From CAZUZD01 sp964624465 (GTDB taxonomy: Bacteria; Planctomycetota; Planctomycetia; Isosphaerales; Isosphaeraceae): a stretch of DNA of 64,000 nucleotides. The stretch spans positions 5,317 to 69,316 of the forward strand of contig CAZUZD010000001.1 of assembly GCA_964624465.1 (NCBI GenBank), in the 5' to 3' direction. The position numbers and the translations under genes are program-made. Below, one piece after another: positions 1-8,953 of the stretch. The notes under the pieces are model-generated. The model saw only the letters and a list, made by a program, of their open reading frames with translations. It did not search any database and was not told the origin of the DNA. The first letter of the stretch is position 1, and every line of letters starts with the position of its first letter.

Positions 1-164
1 CGCCCACGGCCATCCAACACGTCACGGGCTGGTCGGAATCGAGTCTCGCATTCGTCGCTCGGACGTTCGGGAAGGAACTCCATACCGACTTCGACGCGAT
101 CCGCCCCTCCGGAAATCATCTCTTCCTCTTCACCCCGGCGAGTCCGGGGGACCGGCGGCCATGA
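1..164 (+). CDS. C-terminal end of an unidentified protein (partial)
   Basis: An open frame enters from the left edge (codons begin at base 3) and stops at a TGA that shares an ATGA overlap with the next gene. Only about 53 residues are visible, including DFDAIRPSGNHLFLF near the end. They are not enough to name a family. The 4-bp overlap and the co-oriented genes downstream suggest it is an upstream member of the polysaccharide operon that follows. It could be a methyltransferase or sugar-modifying enzyme, but that is a guess. Confidence 0.6.
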   Translation, partial: PTAIQHVTGWSESSLAFVARTFGKELHTDFDAIRPSGNHLFLFTPASPGDRRP

Positions 165-1483
165 CTCACTGGGACCGCCCTACCAGCGACGACACGTTCG
201 AGCGCGATGGCGCGGCCATGCTCGCGATGCTGACCAGTCTGTGGCCGATCCACCGGAGCCTCGCGGGCCCGGGCATCCGCGAGACCCTGGCGATCATCGG
301 CGAAGATCTGCCGGGTTTCTTCTGCACGAGCATCGCCACCGGGGCCCAGGTCCTCGATTGGATCGTGCCCGAGGAGTGGCGGCCACGCGTTGCGTTCATC
401 ACGGCTCCCGACGGAAGGCGGCTGTGCGACCTGGCCGAGAACAACCTCCACCTTGTCGGATACAGCACCGCCGTCGATACTGAGCTGCCGCTTGCCGACT
501 TGCAGCGCCACCTCTATTCGCTCCCCGACCAGCCCGACGCGATCCCGTATGTCACGTCGTACTATGAACGGAAGTGGGGGTTTTGCCTGACGCAACGGGA
601 GCGAGACACCCTGCCGGAAGGGACCTACAGGGCCTTCATCGACGCGGACCACCGAGCCGGTTCCCTGGTGTACGGACAGGTGGTTCTGCCAGGTGAGTCG
701 GCCAACGAGGTTCTGTTCTCCACGTACTGCTGCCATCCAGCGCTGGCGAACAACGAACTCTCCGGTCCCGTGGTGGCCGTCGCCCTGGCACGCTGGTTGG
801 CGGCACGGAGCCACCGGCGGTACACCTACCGATTCGTGTTCGTGCCCGAGATGATCGGCAGCGCCGCGGTCCTCGAATCACACCGCCACCATCTCCGGAA
901 TCGGGTCGTGGCGGCGTTCAACCTCACCTGCGTCGGCGACGAGCGGGCGTGGTCGTTCCTGCCCTCACGCCTCGGAGACAGCTACGCCGACAGGGTCGCC
1001 CGGCATGTCCTGCGATACACGGTGGGAGACTACGATGCGTACCGATGGAGCGATCGGGGCAGCGACGAGAGCATGTACTGCGCCCCCGGCATCGACATCC
1101 CGATGGTCTCGATCATGCGATCGAAGTACGGCACGTATCCGGAGTACCACACCTCGCTCGACCTCCCCGGACAGGTGGTCACGGCCCGGGGGTTGGCTGA
1201 GTCTCTGGCGGTGCACCGACAGCTGATCGACGTGCTGGAGAACGATTGCCGGCCGCGGGCCCTCGTGCTGGGTGAGCCGCAGCTGGGCCGACGGGGCCTC
1301 TATCCCCAGACCAGCATCAAGGGAAGCACGACCCCGGTGAAGGACCTGCTGGATCTGATCTCGCATGCCGACGGCGAGACGAGCCTGCTCGAGATCGCCG
1401 ACCGGTGCCAACGACCGCTGTGGGCGCTCCAGGGTCACCTCGAGGCCCTCGTCGCCACCTCAGTCCTGGAGCGGCGAGCATGA
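161..1483 (+). CDS. DUF4910/DUF2172-type peptidase-like protein, polysaccharide cluster
   Basis: A 440-residue protein of the DUF4910 (aminopeptidase-like, M28-related) family, usually found in surface-polysaccharide gene clusters. The N-terminus (about residues 15-130) matches the DUF2172-like region typical of these proteins. The central region has a metal-site pattern: CCHP with His192, NNELSG with Glu199, VPEMIG with Glu230, then an SDESMYC segment and a final EYHTS histidine. A winged-helix-like C-terminal tail (about 365-440) is also usual. The start overlaps the previous stop and the 3' end overlaps the next gene (ATGA), so translation is probably coupled. The family is assigned from memory of these motifs; the substrate is unknown. 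Confidence 0.8.
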   Translation: MTHWDRPTSDDTFERDGAAMLAMLTSLWPIHRSLAGPGIRETLAIIGEDLPGFFCTSIATGAQVLDWIVPEEWRPRVAFITAPDGRRLCDLAENNLHLVGYSTAVDTELPLADLQRHLYSLPDQPDAIPYVTSYYERKWGFCLTQRERDTLPEGTYRAFIDADHRAGSLVYGQVVLPGESANEVLFSTYCCHPALANNELSGPVVAVALARWLAARSHRRYTYRFVFVPEMIGSAAVLESHRHHLRNRVVAAFNLTCVGDERAWSFLPSRLGDSYADRVARHVLRYTVGDYDAYRWSDRGSDESMYCAPGIDIPMVSIMRSKYGTYPEYHTSLDLPGQVVTARGLAESLAVHRQLIDVLENDCRPRALVLGEPQLGRRGLYPQTSIKGSTTPVKDLLDLISHADGETSLLEIADRCQRPLWALQGHLEALVATSVLERRA

Positions 1484-2154
1484 AGCTGGGGATCGTCGTC
1501 TTCGCGCGTCACGACTCACACCGACTGCCAGGCAAGGCCCTGCGCATCATCGGCGGCATGCCGCTGCTGGAACGCGTCATCCGGCGGGCGCTGTCGCTGC
1601 CGTGGCCGGTGGCACTCGCAACGACCGACAAGCCGAGCGACGAGCCTCTGGTCGCACTGGCGGCGGGTCTCGGCGTTCGATCCTTCCGTGGCTCGGAGGA
1701 CCGTGTGCTCGAGCGAGCCGTCCTGGCCGCCGAGACCTTCGGCCTCGACGCCTTTGCCCGCATCTGCGGCGATCGCCCCCTGTTCCCACTGGAGGACCTG
1801 GAGCGAGCGATGGCCACCATGCGGGATGATCCCTCAGCGCCCGACATGGTCACCAACCGGATCCCGCACGGAGTACCGCCGGGGCTGACCACGGAGGTCA
1901 TCCGTACCCGGGCGCTGCGTGGCGTCCTCGATCAGGGTCTCGCTTCCACCGATCAGGAGCACCTGACGAGCGCCTTCTACATGCACCCGGAAGCCTTCCG
2001 ACTCGTCTCGATCCCCCCACCGGCGGGCTCGTACACCTGCCCCGGGTTCGCCGTCGATACCGAGGCGGATCTCGCGAGGCTCCAGCGGATCTTCGCCATC
2101 TCAGCAGCCCCCGATCTGATCACGCTCGAAGCGGAACGAATCTATCGATCATGA
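1480..2154 (+). CDS. SpsF/CMP-NeuAc synthetase-like cytidylyltransferase
   Basis: A 224-residue nucleotidyltransferase of the acylneuraminate cytidylyltransferase/SpsF type, which activates a sugar acid by transfer to CTP. The N-terminus has the hydrophobic first strand GIVVFARHDS followed by RLPGKALR, equivalent to the family's R..S.RLPGK nucleotide-binding loop. ICGDRPLF near residue 90 matches the conserved C/GDxP metal site. The start at 1480 is chosen because it overlaps the preceding stop as ATGA and puts the first strand at the N-terminus; an upstream in-frame start would add 25 residues of antisense-like sequence. Likely role: activated sugar for the polysaccharide made by this operon. 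Confidence 0.82.
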   Translation: MKLGIVVFARHDSHRLPGKALRIIGGMPLLERVIRRALSLPWPVALATTDKPSDEPLVALAAGLGVRSFRGSEDRVLERAVLAAETFGLDAFARICGDRPLFPLEDLERAMATMRDDPSAPDMVTNRIPHGVPPGLTTEVIRTRALRGVLDQGLASTDQEHLTSAFYMHPEAFRLVSIPPPAGSYTCPGFAVDTEADLARLQRIFAISAAPDLITLEAERIYRS

Positions 2155-2855
2155 GAGATTATTTCCTCGAACCCGCCCAGACAAATCTCGAACTCTACGC
2201 CCAGGCGATTGCACTCGGTGTTCCGGAACATCAGCGGCAACGGCTCGGCGAAAGCTACCGGTTCGCCCTGCGCCAGGTTTTTCCCCTGGCGCGCGGCTCG
2301 GGAAAGCCGTTCATCGCGCATCTGGTCGGAACGGCCAGCCTGGTGATGGCGTCGGGATGCCCATCCGACTGGGTGCTGGCAGCGTTGCTGCACGCGCTTT
2401 ACCAGCGGCGGGTGCCGTTCCAGAGGGGATTGGCCCCCGACGAACGCCGGGCAGTCCTGATGCAACGATTCGGTCCGGCCGTCGATGACCTCGTGCATCG
2501 TTACACTGCGTTCGAGTCGGTGGAACTCAGCAAGCAGCCGCTGGAGACCGCGGCAGGGCTGGATGACGTCCTGACCCTGCGACTGGCCGACGAACTCGAA
2601 GACCTCTCCGGCCACGCCCTGGCACTGCACGGGGACGCACAGGCGGATGCACTCGGCGTGCGGGGCAGCAGTCGTTGGCGACTGGAGTCCAAGAGCGCCG
2701 AAGGGCCGGCGCTGATCGCTCTGGCCCGCTGCCTGGGTCGCGACGGGATTGAACGCGGTCTGCATCACTGGCTCGATTTCGCGTCGACTCCGGGCGGCCT
2801 CACCGACATGCGAACCGGCTGGCTGAGCAGCGTCGACCTGAGAGCCGGCGACTGA
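2151..2855 (+). CDS. HD-like (RelA/SpoT-type fold, DUF6817-like) protein
   Basis: A 234-residue protein resembling the DUF6817/HD group found in polysaccharide and natural-product clusters. Residues 55-85 read AHLVGTASLV...GCPSDWVLAALLHALY. The first His is kept, but the HD doublet that binds metal in true HD hydrolases is replaced by HA, so phosphohydrolase activity is doubtful. Starts in an ATGA overlap with the cytidylyltransferase, so it is translated from the same message. Function unknown; a structural or degenerate HD role is inferred. Confidence 0.65.
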   Translation: MRDYFLEPAQTNLELYAQAIALGVPEHQRQRLGESYRFALRQVFPLARGSGKPFIAHLVGTASLVMASGCPSDWVLAALLHALYQRRVPFQRGLAPDERRAVLMQRFGPAVDDLVHRYTAFESVELSKQPLETAAGLDDVLTLRLADELEDLSGHALALHGDAQADALGVRGSSRWRLESKSAEGPALIALARCLGRDGIERGLHHWLDFASTPGGLTDMRTGWLSSVDLRAGD

Positions 2856-2903
2856 TCGCTCATCCTACCGCTGCGTTCCCCTGACCGGCGCCTTGCGTAC
2901 CCG

Positions 2904-3893
2904 ATGGACTGTCATATGAAACAGGGTGAGCGGATCCAGGCCATTCGATTGACTTCAGCGCAGGCGGCGGAATTGTGGGGGCGATCCAACGAGGCGTCGG
3001 CATTCACCCGCCCCGGCCACCTCGAGCGCCTCGCCGATGAAGTGGAGTGGTGGGGTGCCAGCCGTTGCGATGAGATTGTTGCCGCCTGGCCCTTTCTCCG
3101 GACTGGTCCCGGGGGCGAGATCCGCCTGCCCCCGTTCTGTTATTTCTCCGGGCCGTTCTTCGCTGCTACCCTGCGCAGCTCGAGCCGATACGTCCGGTCG
3201 TGGGCCGGGTACACCTACACGCTCGCAGCCATGGTCGATGCCGTGGTCGACGCCTATCCACGATTCCAGTTCGCCCTTCCGCTCGGGAACACGGACGTCC
3301 GTGTGTTTCAGTGGTGGAACCACGATCACCACGATCAGGGCGGATTTGGCATCACTCCTCGCTACACGGCGCGGATCGACCTCTCCCGATTTCCAGACGA
3401 GGCGGCCCTGCTCAGAAGCTTCGGCAGCGACCGGAAGCGCTGCATCGGAAGGTGGGCTTCGACGCCACCGCTGCTTGTCGAGGATGTGGACACGGCGAGG
3501 CTCGTCGAGTTGGACCGCGCAGCGATCCACCGAACCGGGGGCGTCATGACACTGGAGCGCGAGGTCTCCCTCGCTCGGGTGGTCGATCTGGTTCGTTCCG
3601 GGGGGGGCGCGATCCTTGGCGTGATGCCCGCGGGGACCAGGCAGGTCGAGGCGGCGATCGTGCTGCTGGACGGCCCCTGGGAGTCGAACATGATCCTCTG
3701 TGCCTCGAGTGACGACTGGCGGGAGGAAGGCTTGACATCGTGGACCGTCTGGCTAGGTCTGCTTCGGTGCAGATCGGCCGGAAAGCAGTGGTTCGACTTC
3801 AACGGGGCCAATAGCCCGGGCCGGGCCGCGGACAAGCATCGCTACAGCGCCAAGGAAATGCTGTACTTCAATTGCAACTTCGCACGTGCCTGA
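2904..3893 (+). CDS. FemAB/GNAT-like acyltransferase
   Basis: A 329-residue protein with the layout of FemAB-type (double GNAT) acyltransferases that attach an amino-acyl or acyl group to a cell-surface sugar or peptide. Supporting points are the early PFCYFSGPFF loop, an FGSDRKRCIGR basic segment in the middle, and a C-terminal DFNGANSPGRAADKHRYS segment similar to the D-F-x-G...K loop of the family. No Shine-Dalgarno is evident for either ATG (2904 or 2916), so the start is uncertain by four residues. A 48-bp gap separates it from the HD-like gene on the same strand. Substrate unknown. Confidence 0.65.
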   Translation: MDCHMKQGERIQAIRLTSAQAAELWGRSNEASAFTRPGHLERLADEVEWWGASRCDEIVAAWPFLRTGPGGEIRLPPFCYFSGPFFAATLRSSSRYVRSWAGYTYTLAAMVDAVVDAYPRFQFALPLGNTDVRVFQWWNHDHHDQGGFGITPRYTARIDLSRFPDEAALLRSFGSDRKRCIGRWASTPPLLVEDVDTARLVELDRAAIHRTGGVMTLEREVSLARVVDLVRSGGGAILGVMPAGTRQVEAAIVLLDGPWESNMILCASSDDWREEGLTSWTVWLGLLRCRSAGKQWFDFNGANSPGRAADKHRYSAKEMLYFNCNFARA

Positions 3894-4077
3894 GGCCAGT
3901 CCATCGGCTATGGAGCCCGCCGGCGCCAGACGCGATCCGCAGCGAACGTGGGATCCTGGCAGTCAAGCTCGGCCCCATGCCCAGCAGGGGGAATCCACCG
4001 CGAGCTTCCGCCGGGAACGCTGCCACGTCTCGGTCCTGCTTTGGTTGTGTCGTGAAGCCAGAAATCGGGAGTTGTCG

Positions 4078-4752
4078 ATGCTGGGCAGTTCAGGCACGGA
4101 TTCGTTCTGGGAACGCGAAGTCTATTCCAAGGGTCTCCAGGTGAACCGCTGGCCGTACCAGGAGGTGGTCTCCACGTTCAAGCGGCTCGAGGCGGGGCTG
4201 CCCAGGACCCGACTGAGGATTCTCGAGGTGGGCTGCGGGACGGGAAACAACCTTTGGTTCTTCGCAGCGGAGGGTCACGAAGTCCATGGTCTCGACATCA
4301 GTCCGTCGGCCCTCACCCTGGCGCGACGGCATCTGGTCTCACACGGATTCCAGCCCGAACTGGCCATCTCGGACCTCACTACGCTCCCCTTCGCAGACGC
4401 CGCGTTCGATCTCACTCTCGAACGTGCGTGTCTGTCCTGCATCGCTAGTTCGCAACAGCCGCAGACGATAGCGGAGCTGCACCGGGTCCTGAAGCCCGGC
4501 GGAGTCCATCTGTCCTTCTCGCTTTATGGAATGTCACATCCCGATAAGCATGCGGGTGAGGAGATCGAACCAGGGACCTTCGCGCGATTCAAGTCCGGGA
4601 GACTCGCCAGGTCGGGGCAGGTCACCTTCTTCGATGATGATCGGATTCGGCGGCTCTTCGCCAGCTTTCAGTCGGTCTCGACGAAGCGGACGTGCGTCTT
4701 CGAAGGGCCTGCTCTGTTGTCGGAGGAGTACTCGGTAGTGGCTCAGAAATGA
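4078..4752 (+). CDS. Class I SAM-dependent methyltransferase
   Basis: A 224-residue methyltransferase of the Methyltransf_11/25 type. Motif I is LEVGCGTGNNLWFFA, followed by an acidic residue at the end of strand 2 (HGLDIS), motif post-I DLTTLPFADAAFD and motif III LHRVLKPGG. The frame is open back to 3886, but the sequence before 4078 has no family similarity; 4078 gives a normal-sized N-terminus with SFWEREVY just before the fold. Last gene of the + strand polysaccharide run; the downstream 270 bp hold no gene I can support. Probably methylates a sugar or lipid intermediate, but the acceptor cannot be read from the sequence. Confidence 0.8.
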   Translation: MLGSSGTDSFWEREVYSKGLQVNRWPYQEVVSTFKRLEAGLPRTRLRILEVGCGTGNNLWFFAAEGHEVHGLDISPSALTLARRHLVSHGFQPELAISDLTTLPFADAAFDLTLERACLSCIASSQQPQTIAELHRVLKPGGVHLSFSLYGMSHPDKHAGEEIEPGTFARFKSGRLARSGQVTFFDDDRIRRLFASFQSVSTKRTCVFEGPALLSEEYSVVAQK

Positions 4753-5019
4753 GGAGCCGCCCGGCCTGATTCTGCAGCTGAAAGCGGGGCACGTCCGACC
4801 GAAGGGCTCTCGTTTCGTTCGAGCTTTCGGTGCGGAATGGCCTCGTTTTCCAGGCATGTCAACCGGGGCGCGGGCGGTGGGTCAGGTGGGGCACCCTGGC
4901 CCACAAGCTGGCGAGGGGTGCGGGGCCGGTGGGCGAGTGAACGGGTTCAGCGGCAGACGCCGTCCGGCCCGGCGACCCTCGGTCGAGGCGAGACGCAAGT
5001 CGAACCAACGCAACGACTT

Positions 5020-5570
5020 TAATGCGACTCCGTTAACTTTGTATTGTTGATCGCCAGCCATGGTCGGCAGTATGCGCAGTCGGCACGGCTGGTGGGAGCC
5101 AGCAGCCGTTGCAGCGCCCGGCGGATTGCCGGCACCGAGATCACGGGCGCTCGGCGCCCCCCTTTTTGCCCGGCCGGGATCGTCCCCGACGGGCTCGATG
5201 GCGTTCCATCGTCAGGAACCCAAACGCCAGCATCACCAGGCACGCGTGGTGGTGGAAGCCCCGCTACGAGCGGCCCTCGTGGTGGTCCAGGCCCAGCTCC
5301 TCCTTCATCTGCTGGTAGCCCAGTTCGACCGGCCAGCGACTCCGCCACAGCCGCACGGCTCGCAGCCGGCTCGTGGCCGCCGGCAGGTTTCTGAAGGCGT
5401 ATTTCAACGCACCATCGGCCTGCTCCTCGATCAACAGCCAGATCGGTCCAGAGGAGGCGCACTCGCCCGTCGCCCAGCCGGAGGCCGCTAGACCTGCAGC
5501 CATGCGAAGCGGCCGGTCATCGGCCCCTTGGTCCCCTCGCGCCAGGTCACCTTCCGCCGCTGTCAAGTGA
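5020..5570 (-). pseudogene. IS701-type transposase remnant (3' end, several lesions)
   Basis: C-terminal part of an IS701-family DDE transposase in broken pieces. The piece WATGECASSGPIWLLIEEQA...WPVELGYQQMKEELGLDHHEGRS is typical of the family, including the YQQMKEELGLDH signature with its catalytic Glu. It hits a TAG where the family has Trp (WRGF), reads on as RGFHHHACLVMLAFGFL, then shifts frame to reach ISVPAIRRALQRLLAP. A third break, before GWATGEC, is shown by TWREGTKGPMTGRFAWL in another frame. At least three disabling changes and a missing 5' part make it non-functional. Confidence 0.8.
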
Positions 5571-5574
5571 CACC

Positions 5575-5589
5575 AACCTCTACGAGGTT
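5575..5589. repeat. Short palindrome between two transposase remnants
   Basis: AACCTC-TAC-GAGGTT forms a perfect 6-bp stem with a 3-base loop. It sits between the IS701 remnant and the istB remnant. TGACA occurs on both sides (TGACACC and TGACAGATAG), so it may mark insertion-sequence ends. A role as terminator is possible but there is no T-tract. Confidence 0.4.
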
Positions 5590-5680
5590 CAGTGACAGAT
5601 AGTCTTACGAGGGTGGACGGACCCAGGGCACATCACAGCGGCCCCCTTGGGGGCCGTCCGCTCGGCGGCCCGGACCCGGC

Positions 5681-6095
5681 TCACTTCATGAGCTTCACCA
5701 GGTCCTGGAGCCGGTAGCTCCGGCCTCGGATGTTCAGCACCACACTGCGGTGCAGCAGGCGATCCAGGATCGCCGCCGCCAACGCCTCATCTCCCGCGAA
5801 GATCCCCGGCCAATCCTGCTCGCTCCGGTTCGTCGTGATCGCCGTGCTCCCCCGGCAGTACTGGTAGCTCACCAGCCGGAAGAACAGGCTGGCGTCCTCG
5901 CGGTTCATCGGCTCGAAACCCACCTCGTCTACCACCAGGTACGAGACGTTGAAGTACTTCTTCCGTCGCAGTCGCTGCGGCGCCACCGAAGCGTCCTTGC
6001 GTATCTCGTGCAACAGGTCCTCCTGCCGGAAGCACGCGATCGAGAACCCGAGCTCGATCGCCTTGACTCCCAGGCCCACGTACAGGTGCGTCTTG
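5681..6095 (-). pseudogene. istB: istB C-terminal half (IS21 helper ATPase), split by insertion
   Basis: Reading from 6095 downward the frame gives KTHLYVGLGVKAIELGFS, then SYLVVDEVGFEPM (Walker B) and ITTNRSEQDWPGIF, ending at DLVKLMK. This is the C-terminal two thirds of an IS21-family helper ATPase. The piece starts exactly at the Lys-Thr of the P-loop; the residues before it lie 2.5 kb away at 8586-8953. Together the halves give about 261 residues, the normal IstB length, so a single insertion broke an otherwise full-length gene. Confidence 0.88.
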
Positions 6096-6097
6096 AC

Positions 6098-8185
6098 TCA
6101 ACCACCGCAGTGCTCCTCCAGCAACGTGATCTGCAACACCTTGCCGGCCTTGAGTTCTCGGAACTGCCTGATCGTCAGCTGTGTTCTCGGGAACAGGTAG
6201 CAACCGTAGCGAGCGTTTTTCTCGATCCCGATGGCGCCGCGGCCGATGCCGCGGTAGATCCAGGATGGGTCGATCCGGATCCGCCGGGCCAGGTCGCGGA
6301 CGGTGTAACCAGGTAGGCGTTCTCCCCGGCGAACTTGCTCCAGGCCCATGAGGATGCCGTGGCGGCGGCGCAGCTTACCGACGACCGCAGGGGTAAAGCA
6401 CGAATTCCGGCATGGGCGGAAGCCTTCCGCGTTCAGCAACTCGGCGATCGCGGCGTCGTTGCTTCCCGCCTCGACCGCTCGACGAACCCGTTCGATGATG
6501 AGCGTTTCTCGCTCCGTCGCACGGAACGATGACATCGCCACTGGAAACGACGTCTCGGTGACCACGCCGCCGCTCCAGACGAGCCTCATCCGCACGATCC
6601 CGTTCGCGTCACGGTCGAGATTGACCCCGGTCACCAGGGTCCGAACCAGTGACTTCCGGGTGTCAAGCGGGAGCCGATCCCAGACCTGCGGCAAGCGGCG
6701 GCCGACATCGGCGAAGGCTGTGCGCACGGCCTCAGGGATCGTGACAGCCGGTTTGCCGCGGCCCTTCAGCTCGGCAAGACGCGTTTTCGCCTGCTCAAGC
6801 TCGGCAAGGGCAGCCTCCCACCGCGACTCGAGTGTCGACGCGATCAGGCGATTCTCGGGATCGACGTTGTTGTACTGACGCTCGGCGCGCTGCGCCGCGT
6901 ATTCCAGCCTCTGCACGTCCTGTTCGACGTGACGTTCCAGCTCGCGCTGGTGGTCTACCTGTTTCGCGTTGACGGCTTCGAGGGCGTCAATCTCGGCCGG
7001 CTGGAGCACCTTGAAGAACTCGTGGACCACGGCCTCATCGATCGCCTGGCCGCCGATGTACTGACAGTTCGGTTTGGCCTGGCTTGATTGGTATAAGTTT
7101 CAGGTATATTGAAATGGATTCTGCTTGTAGATCACCTGCATGGTGTGGCCGCAACGCCCGCAACGCACGAGCCCCGTCAGCGTGGCTGCGCCACAACGGA
7201 TCGCTTGCCTCCGCGTCAGGCGTTCCGCCATCTTCTGTCGATTCTCCTCGATGGTCGCCAGGACCCGTTCGTGTTGCTCCCAGGTAATGTAAGCCGGATA
7301 GACGTCCTTGACCAAGGCGAGCCACCGGTCGCGTGGCTGGCGGATTCGTCGGGTCGAGCGACGTCCCGGGGTCTGTCGCGTCGCGTCAGCGATCCGCCGA
7401 CCGTAGGCGAATCCCCCGGCGTACGCGGGGTTCTTCAGGATCGAGAGCATGGCCGCCGAGTTGGGCTCCTTCCACAGCACCGTACCCGCGTAGAGGCCTG
7501 ATGTCTGACGACGTGGGAGCTTCAGGTCGTGCTTCGCCATGTAGCGGAGAACCTTCTGCGCGCTGCCGAGTTCCTGGAACTTGTCGAAGGCCAGACGGAT
7601 CCGGTCCTGTACGCTCTGGTCGGGGTCAAGTTGCACCACGCCGAGCATGTCGCGGACGTACCCCGTCGGCCGGTGTTGCACGAGTTCGCCGCGCCCGGCC
7701 TTCGAGAGGCGGCCGGCATCCATCCGCATGCGGATGCTGTGTAGCTCTGCCTCGGACAAGGTTCCTTTCAACCCGAGAAGCAATCGGTCGTTGAATTCTC
7801 GCGGATTGTAGATGCCCTCGGCATCGGCGATCAGCGTGTCGAACAGGCCACAGAGCTCCAGGAGCCGATGCCAGTCGGCGCAGTTGCGTGAGAGCCGTGA
7901 GACCTCGGTGCCGATGATCAGGCCCACCTTCCGCAGGCTCACGTCGGCAACCAGCCTCTGGAAGCCGTCGCGTCCCGCGACGTGTTTCGCTGGTTGGGCC
8001 TGATCCTCATCGATGAGCACAATCTGATTCTTGTGCCACCCCCACTCCATCAGGCGGCCGGTGAGGGCTCGTTGGTTAGCCGCGCTCTCGCAGTTCTTGA
8101 GGACCTGCTTGGGTGTCGACTGCTGCAGGTAGACGACGGCCTGGCGATTTCGGTGGGTCGGTAGGATCTTGCTCGAGCCGTTCAT
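6098..8185 (-). pseudogene. Large serine recombinase with one in-frame TGA
   Basis: A 695-codon frame interrupted once, by TGA at 7100-7102. N-terminal resolvase domain: catalytic Ser23 in VVYLQQSTPKQV, then LIIGTEVSRLSRN and the EAELHSIRMR helix. Next come the Recombinase domain and a zinc ribbon (CGRCGHTM), then a long coiled coil (about 375-470) and an HTH-like tail. The stop falls where the third zinc Cys is expected, before the final PNC. The Arg normally two residues before the nucleophile (YxRxS) is Gln here, a second change that may hurt activity. Start at 8185 overlaps the upstream ORF stop as ATGA. Confidence 0.85.
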
Positions 8186-8288
8186 CCTCGATGACCTCCG
8201 TGAGAGCCCTGACGATCGCCTCGGTGACCGCGTCGCGCTCGCCCGGTGGCAGGAACCCCCAGACGAGTTGGCTTGGAATCGGCCGCAT
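8076..8288 (-). CDS. Small ORF upstream of the serine recombinase (accessory)
   Basis: A 70-residue frame beginning MRPIPSQLVWGFLPPGERD and continuing into an Ala/Glu-rich helix (TEAIVRALTEVIEDER). It overlaps the recombinase start by about 110 bp in another frame. From memory, similar short proteins with a ...LVWGFLPP... start often precede recombinases of this kind in planctomycetes, so I treat it as part of the element. Function unknown. The C-terminal 30 residues overlap the recombinase and may not be constrained. Confidence 0.45.
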   Translation of the reverse strand: MRPIPSQLVWGFLPPGERDAVTEAIVRALTEVIEDERLEQDPTDPPKSPGRRLPAAVDTQAGPQELRERG

Positions 8289-8562
8289 GGTCGCCCCTCC
8301 TACCTGAGCGCACAGCTTGGAAGGTGGCGAGCAGTGCTTCAACGGCGGAGACGGTGAGGACGGTCGGTTCGGGTCGGGGTTCGGAGGTGAGGTCGGTGCT
8401 GGCGACGGGGATGTAGGCGATCAAGCCCGGAAGAACTTCGACCTGACAGTGTCGGATGTGTCCCGGAAGGCGGGCGAGGCCGGATAACTTGAACGTCTTG
8501 CCGAAGAGGGGATGACCGGGATCAGTGACGGTGACTTGCCCCTCGCATTCCTCGGTGACCAG
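8182..8562 (-). CDS. Small ORF at the 5' end of the recombinase element
   Basis: The frame contains VTVTDPGHPLFGKTF, LPGHIRHCQVEVLPG and IAYIPVASTDL. I recall this pattern (HPLFG...F, then a P-G-H/HC block, then IPVxxTDL) from short proteins encoded just ahead of planctomycete serine recombinases. No ATG is available at the 5' end; CTG at 8562 is used as a nominal start and the true one is unknown. It ends in an ATGA overlap with the recombinase. The last 40 residues overlap the other small ORF. Function unknown. Confidence 0.5.
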   Translation of the reverse strand: MVTEECEGQVTVTDPGHPLFGKTFKLSGLARLPGHIRHCQVEVLPGLIAYIPVASTDLTSEPRPEPTVLTVSAVEALLATFQAVRSGRRGDHAADSKPTRLGVPATGRARRGHRGDRQGSHGGHRG

Positions 8563-8585
8563 AGGGGTATTATGCTGGACGAGGT

Positions 8586-8953
8586 TTGCCCACCCTGGGC
8601 GGGCCCTGCACCAGCAATGTCAGGTGCTCCCGCACGAACCCGCACGTCGCCAGCGTCTCGATCTGACGCCGATCCACCGACGGCTGGAACGTGAAGTCGA
8701 ACTCCGCCAGCGTCATCCCGGGCGGCAGGCCCGAGAGCCGCAGTGATGTCCGCCCCCGACGCTCATCCCGACGGTCCAGCTCGCACGCCGGCAGCCGGTC
8801 CAGCACCTGGTGCGCCGAGCGGTTGTGCTGCACCGCCTCGGTCAGCTCGTGCGCCAGCCCCTCGGCCGCGTGTAGCAGGCCCAGCCAAGTCAGCCGCTCC
8901 CGCGTGCCGTCGATCTCCAGCGGTGCCGCCTTGGTCCGGGTGGAGGTGCGCAT
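8586..8953 (-). pseudogene. istB: istB N-terminal half, cut at the P-loop
   Basis: Starts at ATG 8953 (MRTSTRTKAAPLEIDGTRE) and reads through RTSLRLSGLPPGMTLAEFDF and a RQIETLATCGFVREH segment to VQGPPRVGK, where the element begins. This is the N-terminal third of an IS21 helper ATPase. The P-loop GPPGVGKT is itself altered (GPPRVGK), so the gene may have been drifting before or after the insertion. The missing KTHL... lies at 6095 and below. Confidence 0.88.

Larger units (their letters stand above)
6096..8585 (-). mobile_element. 2.5-kb serine-recombinase element inserted in istB
   Basis: The segment between the two istB halves. On the istB strand the left junction reads GTGGGCAA|ACC and the right junction GTCAA|GACGCAC, so CAA is shared and the intact gene would read GTGGGCAAGACGCAC. 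A 2-3 bp repeat and no longer target duplication fit the dinucleotide-core chemistry of serine recombinases. The element carries a recombinase (now with a stop codon) and two small overlapping ORFs upstream of it. The recombinase stop codon lies within 5 bp of the element end. The exact end is ambiguous by 2-3 bp because of the shared bases. Confidence 0.82.

Noticed and set aside
3886..4077. Upstream extension of the methyltransferase
   Set aside because: The 64 extra codons show no family similarity and overlap the end of the acyltransferase gene; the start at 4078 gives a normal N-terminus.
7100..7102. TGA as a selenocysteine codon in the recombinase
   Set aside because: A Sec replacing a zinc-ribbon Cys would be appealing, but no SECIS-like hairpin is evident just after the TGA, and the recombinase has a further active-site change; a nonsense mutation is simpler.
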